Assembly: GCA_019187225.1 (NCBI GenBank)
Contig: JABAQQ010000035.1
Span: forward strand, 1 to 64,000
Direction of reading: 5' to 3'
Length of the DNA stretch: 64,000 bases
Source of the DNA: Saprospiraceae bacterium
Lineage (GTDB): Bacteria; Bacteroidota; Bacteroidia; Chitinophagales; Saprospiraceae
Part shown: positions 62,091-64,000 of the stretch, piece after piece
Numbering within the stretch: position 1 is the first letter of the stretch
How the letters are laid out: each line of letters starts with the position of its first letter
Program-made: the position numbers and the translations under genes
The notes under the pieces: generated by a model
Seen by the model: the letters and a program-made list of their open reading frames with translations, nothing else
What the model was told of the DNA's origin: nothing
Database searches by the model: none

Positions 62091-62215
62091 CGGTTCAACC
62101 GGGTGCAGCCCGGCCACACTGAAATCTGAATATGCTCTTAGACGCATAAGATTGACGAGGTTGATGCTTCGCGCGCTTCCAAACGGGTGTGTGAAATATC
62201 AACCTCGCCCAATCG

Positions 62216-62346
62216 GAGGCCGTCTCATAAGTCGGTGATTTGTTGATATGGTGATTTGTTTATTTGAAAACACTCCTGGTTATGAGGGTGTAATGCAATA
62301 ACCAAATCCACAATTAAACAAATAAACAGACTTGTGAGACAGCCTC
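62216..62346. mobile_element. 131-bp MITE-like element, copy B
   Basis: Copy of 61407-61537 carried along in the duplication; the terminal inverted repeats are unchanged. Confidence 0.75.
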
Positions 62347-62475
62347 AAATCTCTCAGGAATACAGAACAAGCTCAGAAGCCCGGCATCGCGCTATTCCCT
62401 TCGCAACATGTGACCACACAAGCTGCGGCGGAATTCCGCTCCACTTTATGGAATTCAAATTTATTAATTATAAAA

Positions 62476-62648
62476 GTAAAAACTTAGGCAGGGGCAGCGC
62501 CCCGAAAGATTTGTAGTTATTTATGAACAAAATCCACTATAGAGGGGTAGCGCCCCGAAACATATTCCGGGGCGCTGCCCCTCCACGAAATAATATCGGT
62601 CTTTCTGCTACAAATTTTTCGGGGCGCTGCCCCTGCCTAAGTTTTTAC
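62476..62648. mobile_element. GC-rich palindromic MITE-like element, copy 3
   Basis: 173 bp; differs from copy 2 by a few substitutions and the 3-bp deletion. Same orientation as copy 2. Right end GCCTAAGTTTTTAC. Confidence 0.9.
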
Positions 62649-62795
62649 GCAACGACAATTAAGGTATCAGGTTCAATTCAGAGACACTTATTCGCAATGC
62701 CTCGCAGAAGAGAAACGAAAACTGTTTGACTACCCGTTGTTACCTGAAAATATAGCGCGACCGGATTCTCTGAAACTGGTTTTACCACCTGGGAA

Positions 62796-62826
62796 TTTGC
62801 AATTGCGATAGTTTCCCCTAACTTTG
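62796..62826 (+). promoter_or_regulatory. Bacteroidota-type promoter
   Basis: TTTG (62796-62799), a 19-bp spacer and TAACTTTG (62819-62826) match the established Bacteroidota consensus (TTTG-N19-TAnnTTTG). The start codon of the next gene is 18 bp downstream of the -7 box. Confidence 0.75.
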
Positions 62827-62843
62827 TTTCAAAATATACTGAA

Positions 62844-63137
62844 ATGGTAGATGTTGTACGAATCATCGATAAAGAAGTGCTGAATAAAATTGACGCGCAG
62901 TATGTCAAGTCGAAGCTCTCTCACGTGGACATGAACGCCGTCATCGTGTTTATCTGTACCCAAGAAAACTGGCGCAAAGAGGATACCTGGAAGCACAAAG
63001 GCGAGACATATTACGCTATCCGCTTGCCCTACCAACAGGTAAAGGAAACCGACGACGTGCGCCCGCTTATGCTGGAACTGGCCGCAAAGAGACTGGGAAT
63101 TCCGGTGCCGGGAGAGGCGGAGGCGGCAAGCGGTTGA
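62844..63137 (+). CDS. Small conserved protein of unknown function
   Basis: 97 residues, cytoplasmic; VDVVRIIDKEVLNKIDAQYV, VDMNAVIVFICTQENWRKED and YYAIRLPYQQVKE suggest a mixed alpha/beta fold. No family was recognised. It directly follows a good promoter and the tandem duplication, and is convergent with the GNAT-like gene. Confidence 0.55.
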   Translation: MVDVVRIIDKEVLNKIDAQYVKSKLSHVDMNAVIVFICTQENWRKEDTWKHKGETYYAIRLPYQQVKETDDVRPLMLELAAKRLGIPVPGEAEAASG

Positions 63138-63164
63138 TAAGGCAAAAGTTTGCCAGGCCACTCA

Positions 63165-63446
63165 TCAAAACAATACATCGCGGATCTCTTCCGTCTTGTC
63201 AAAGACCGACCTGGCAAAGGGGCAGAGGGGTATGATCCTGATGCCGTTTTCCCTGGCAAAACGCACCACTTCGTCGAGTATGCGTTTCCCTACCTGTTGC
63301 CCCCGGAAAGCGTCGTTGACTTCCGTGTGGTCTATGATGATCTTGTCGTCGCCGGCATTCGTGATATACATTCTTCCGGCTTCGGTCGCGCCGTCGAGGG
63401 CGACAAAATAGCCTTTTTGACCTTCGGTGATTTTTTGTATTTCCAT
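63165..63446 (-). CDS. Small GNAT-fold acetyltransferase (YjdJ/GCN5-related)
   Basis: 93 residues from the ATG at 63446; a longer upstream frame has no homology. Sequence YFVALDGATEAGRMYITNAG, DKIIIDHTEVNDAFRGQQVGKRILDEVVRFARENGIRIIPLCPFA matches the small single-domain GNAT family, with the acetyl-CoA loop RGQQVGK. The substrate is unknown. Confidence 0.88.
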   Translation of the reverse strand: MEIQKITEGQKGYFVALDGATEAGRMYITNAGDDKIIIDHTEVNDAFRGQQVGKRILDEVVRFARENGIRIIPLCPFARSVFDKTEEIRDVLF

Positions 63447-63642
63447 TTTCTTTATATTTTCGGTCGGGACCGGGCCTTTTCGGGGTGCCTCCCGCGCGTC
63501 AACCCGCAAAGGCTCCCAAAGGTAAACAAAGCGGCCTTATTGGCCGTGAAAGTGATGCGGCGGCGCTCCCGTATCATTCATCGCCGCAGCATGATCTGTC
63601 GCATGCAGCAGCGAAAAAATTACAGTTGCCGGAAGTGATGCT

Positions 63643-64000
63643 TTACACGAGCGACAGACTGTACAACCGCACTCTTTTCTCCTTGCCGCGCGGCGCCGTT
63701 TCTTCCACGAACTCCGCCCGGATATCTCCGGGGAGATGAAGTTGCTGGAGCACATCCTCCGAGATCAGAAAATCCTTTCCGAGACGCTTGCAATCTTCCT
63801 GTATCCGGGCGGTCGTGTTGACCACATCGCCCAGGTACAATATCTCTTTTTTGAGTTCGCCCACCCATGTCACGACGATGGGGCCACCGTGCGCGCCTGC
63901 CTTGAACTGCGGGTAAAATCCGTATTTTTTAACATATTTCTCCCGCAAGTCATCCATCAGCGCCTGCATCAGGAAAAAACAACGGATCACGTTGTTGTCC
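63643..64000 (-). CDS. Class III adenylate/guanylate cyclase, C-terminal part (cut by window edge)
   Basis: The frame is open to the right window edge and continues upstream of it. The C-terminal 115 residues contain FKAGAHGGPIVVTWVGELKKEI and YLGDVVNTTARIQEDCKRLGKDFLIS, the catalytic core end of class III nucleotide cyclases (the transition-state Asn/Arg in VNTTARI). The N-terminal part lies outside the window. Confidence 0.85.
   Translation of the reverse strand, partial: DNNVIRCFFLMQALMDDLREKYVKKYGFYPQFKAGAHGGPIVVTWVGELKKEILYLGDVVNTTARIQEDCKRLGKDFLISEDVLQQLHLPGDIRAEFVEETAPRGKEKRVRLYSLSLV

Larger units (their letters stand above)
61946..62751. repeat. Tandem duplication, unit B (806 bp)
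   Basis: Second unit, 809 bp downstream of unit A for most of its length and 806 bp after a 3-bp deletion near 62608 (CTACAAA against CTACTACAAA). The breakpoint is marked by GCTGGGCC at 61137 and 61946. Confidence 0.93.

Noticed and set aside
63485-63739. Plus-strand frame between the GNAT-like and cyclase genes
   Set aside because: It runs antisense into the cyclase gene and has no domain; the 130 bp between the two genes hold nothing that was recognised.

Overview
The window looks like a chromosomal segment of a Bacteroidota bacterium, most likely of the order Saprospirales (Saprospiraceae/Lewinella/Haliscomenobacter-like). The basis is a SusC/SusD/SusE-type outer-membrane locus, a GldN type IX secretion (T9SS) component, secreted proteins with C-terminal sorting domains, SprB-type repeats, a CHAT protease next to a sigma/anti-sigma pair, a LytS/LytTR pair, and a cbb3 oxidase whose CcoO subunit is fused to a cytochrome c. 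The exact genus is inference. No rRNA, tRNA, CRISPR array, intact transposase or prophage was seen.

Layout. 1-7.9 kb: an FMN reductase, GmhB, GldN, an S23-type four-helix-bundle gene enclosed by inverted tandem repeats, a lipoprotein M1 aminopeptidase, an MscS channel and a small conserved protein; every intergenic space here is filled with 6-7 bp tandem repeats. 8.1-14.9 kb: a SusC/SusD/SusE-like uptake operon. 15-21 kb: a membrane glycosyltransferase, a three-domain amine kinase/M23/phospholyase fusion and a flavin monooxygenase. 21-25.5 kb: a degraded DUF4143 ATPase, an HTH/PLD-like protein, a small FnIII protein, a helical orphan and a small HTH protein. 25.8-29.8 kb: a nucleosidase, a lipoprotein, a CsgG-like protein and a membrane FGE-fold protein; the first and last share an unusual NVVAGS...GD peptide module. 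29.9-33 kb: a LytTR two-component system with a TspO-like membrane protein. 33-34.4 kb: a scar with an AT-rich NERD gene and a truncated ABC ATPase. 34.4-41.7 kb: a seven-gene minus-strand block of mostly unknown envelope proteins, including one with eleven 14-residue repeats. 41.9-50.5 kb: sigma and anti-sigma/TPR genes converging on a translationally coupled SprB-repeat adhesin and TPR-CHAT protease. 51-56.7 kb: two hemerythrins, a truncated haemoglobin and a cbb3 oxidase operon with its Rrf2 regulator. 57-64 kb: a second copy of the helical orphan family, a large T9SS cargo protein, an ~0.8 kb tandem duplication carrying nested MITE-like palindromes, a small orphan, a GNAT protein and the end of a class III cyclase.

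Most unusual signals. (1) A dispersed family of inverted, mainly heptameric tandem-repeat elements occurs at about nine sites. One pair tightly encloses an S23 four-helix-bundle gene, another pair is inserted in frame inside an enzyme gene, and one array supplies a gene's stop codon. This looks like a poorly described minimal mobile or expanding element. (2) The 25.8-29.8 kb cluster joins a nucleosidase and a membrane FGE-like protein through a shared NVVAGS module, a candidate conflict or signalling system. (3) The 34.4-50.5 kb block combines an uncharacterised envelope operon with a CHAT/SprB/sigma cassette. (4) Matching palindromes upstream of the Rrf2 gene and of ccoN predict a small respiratory/NO regulon.
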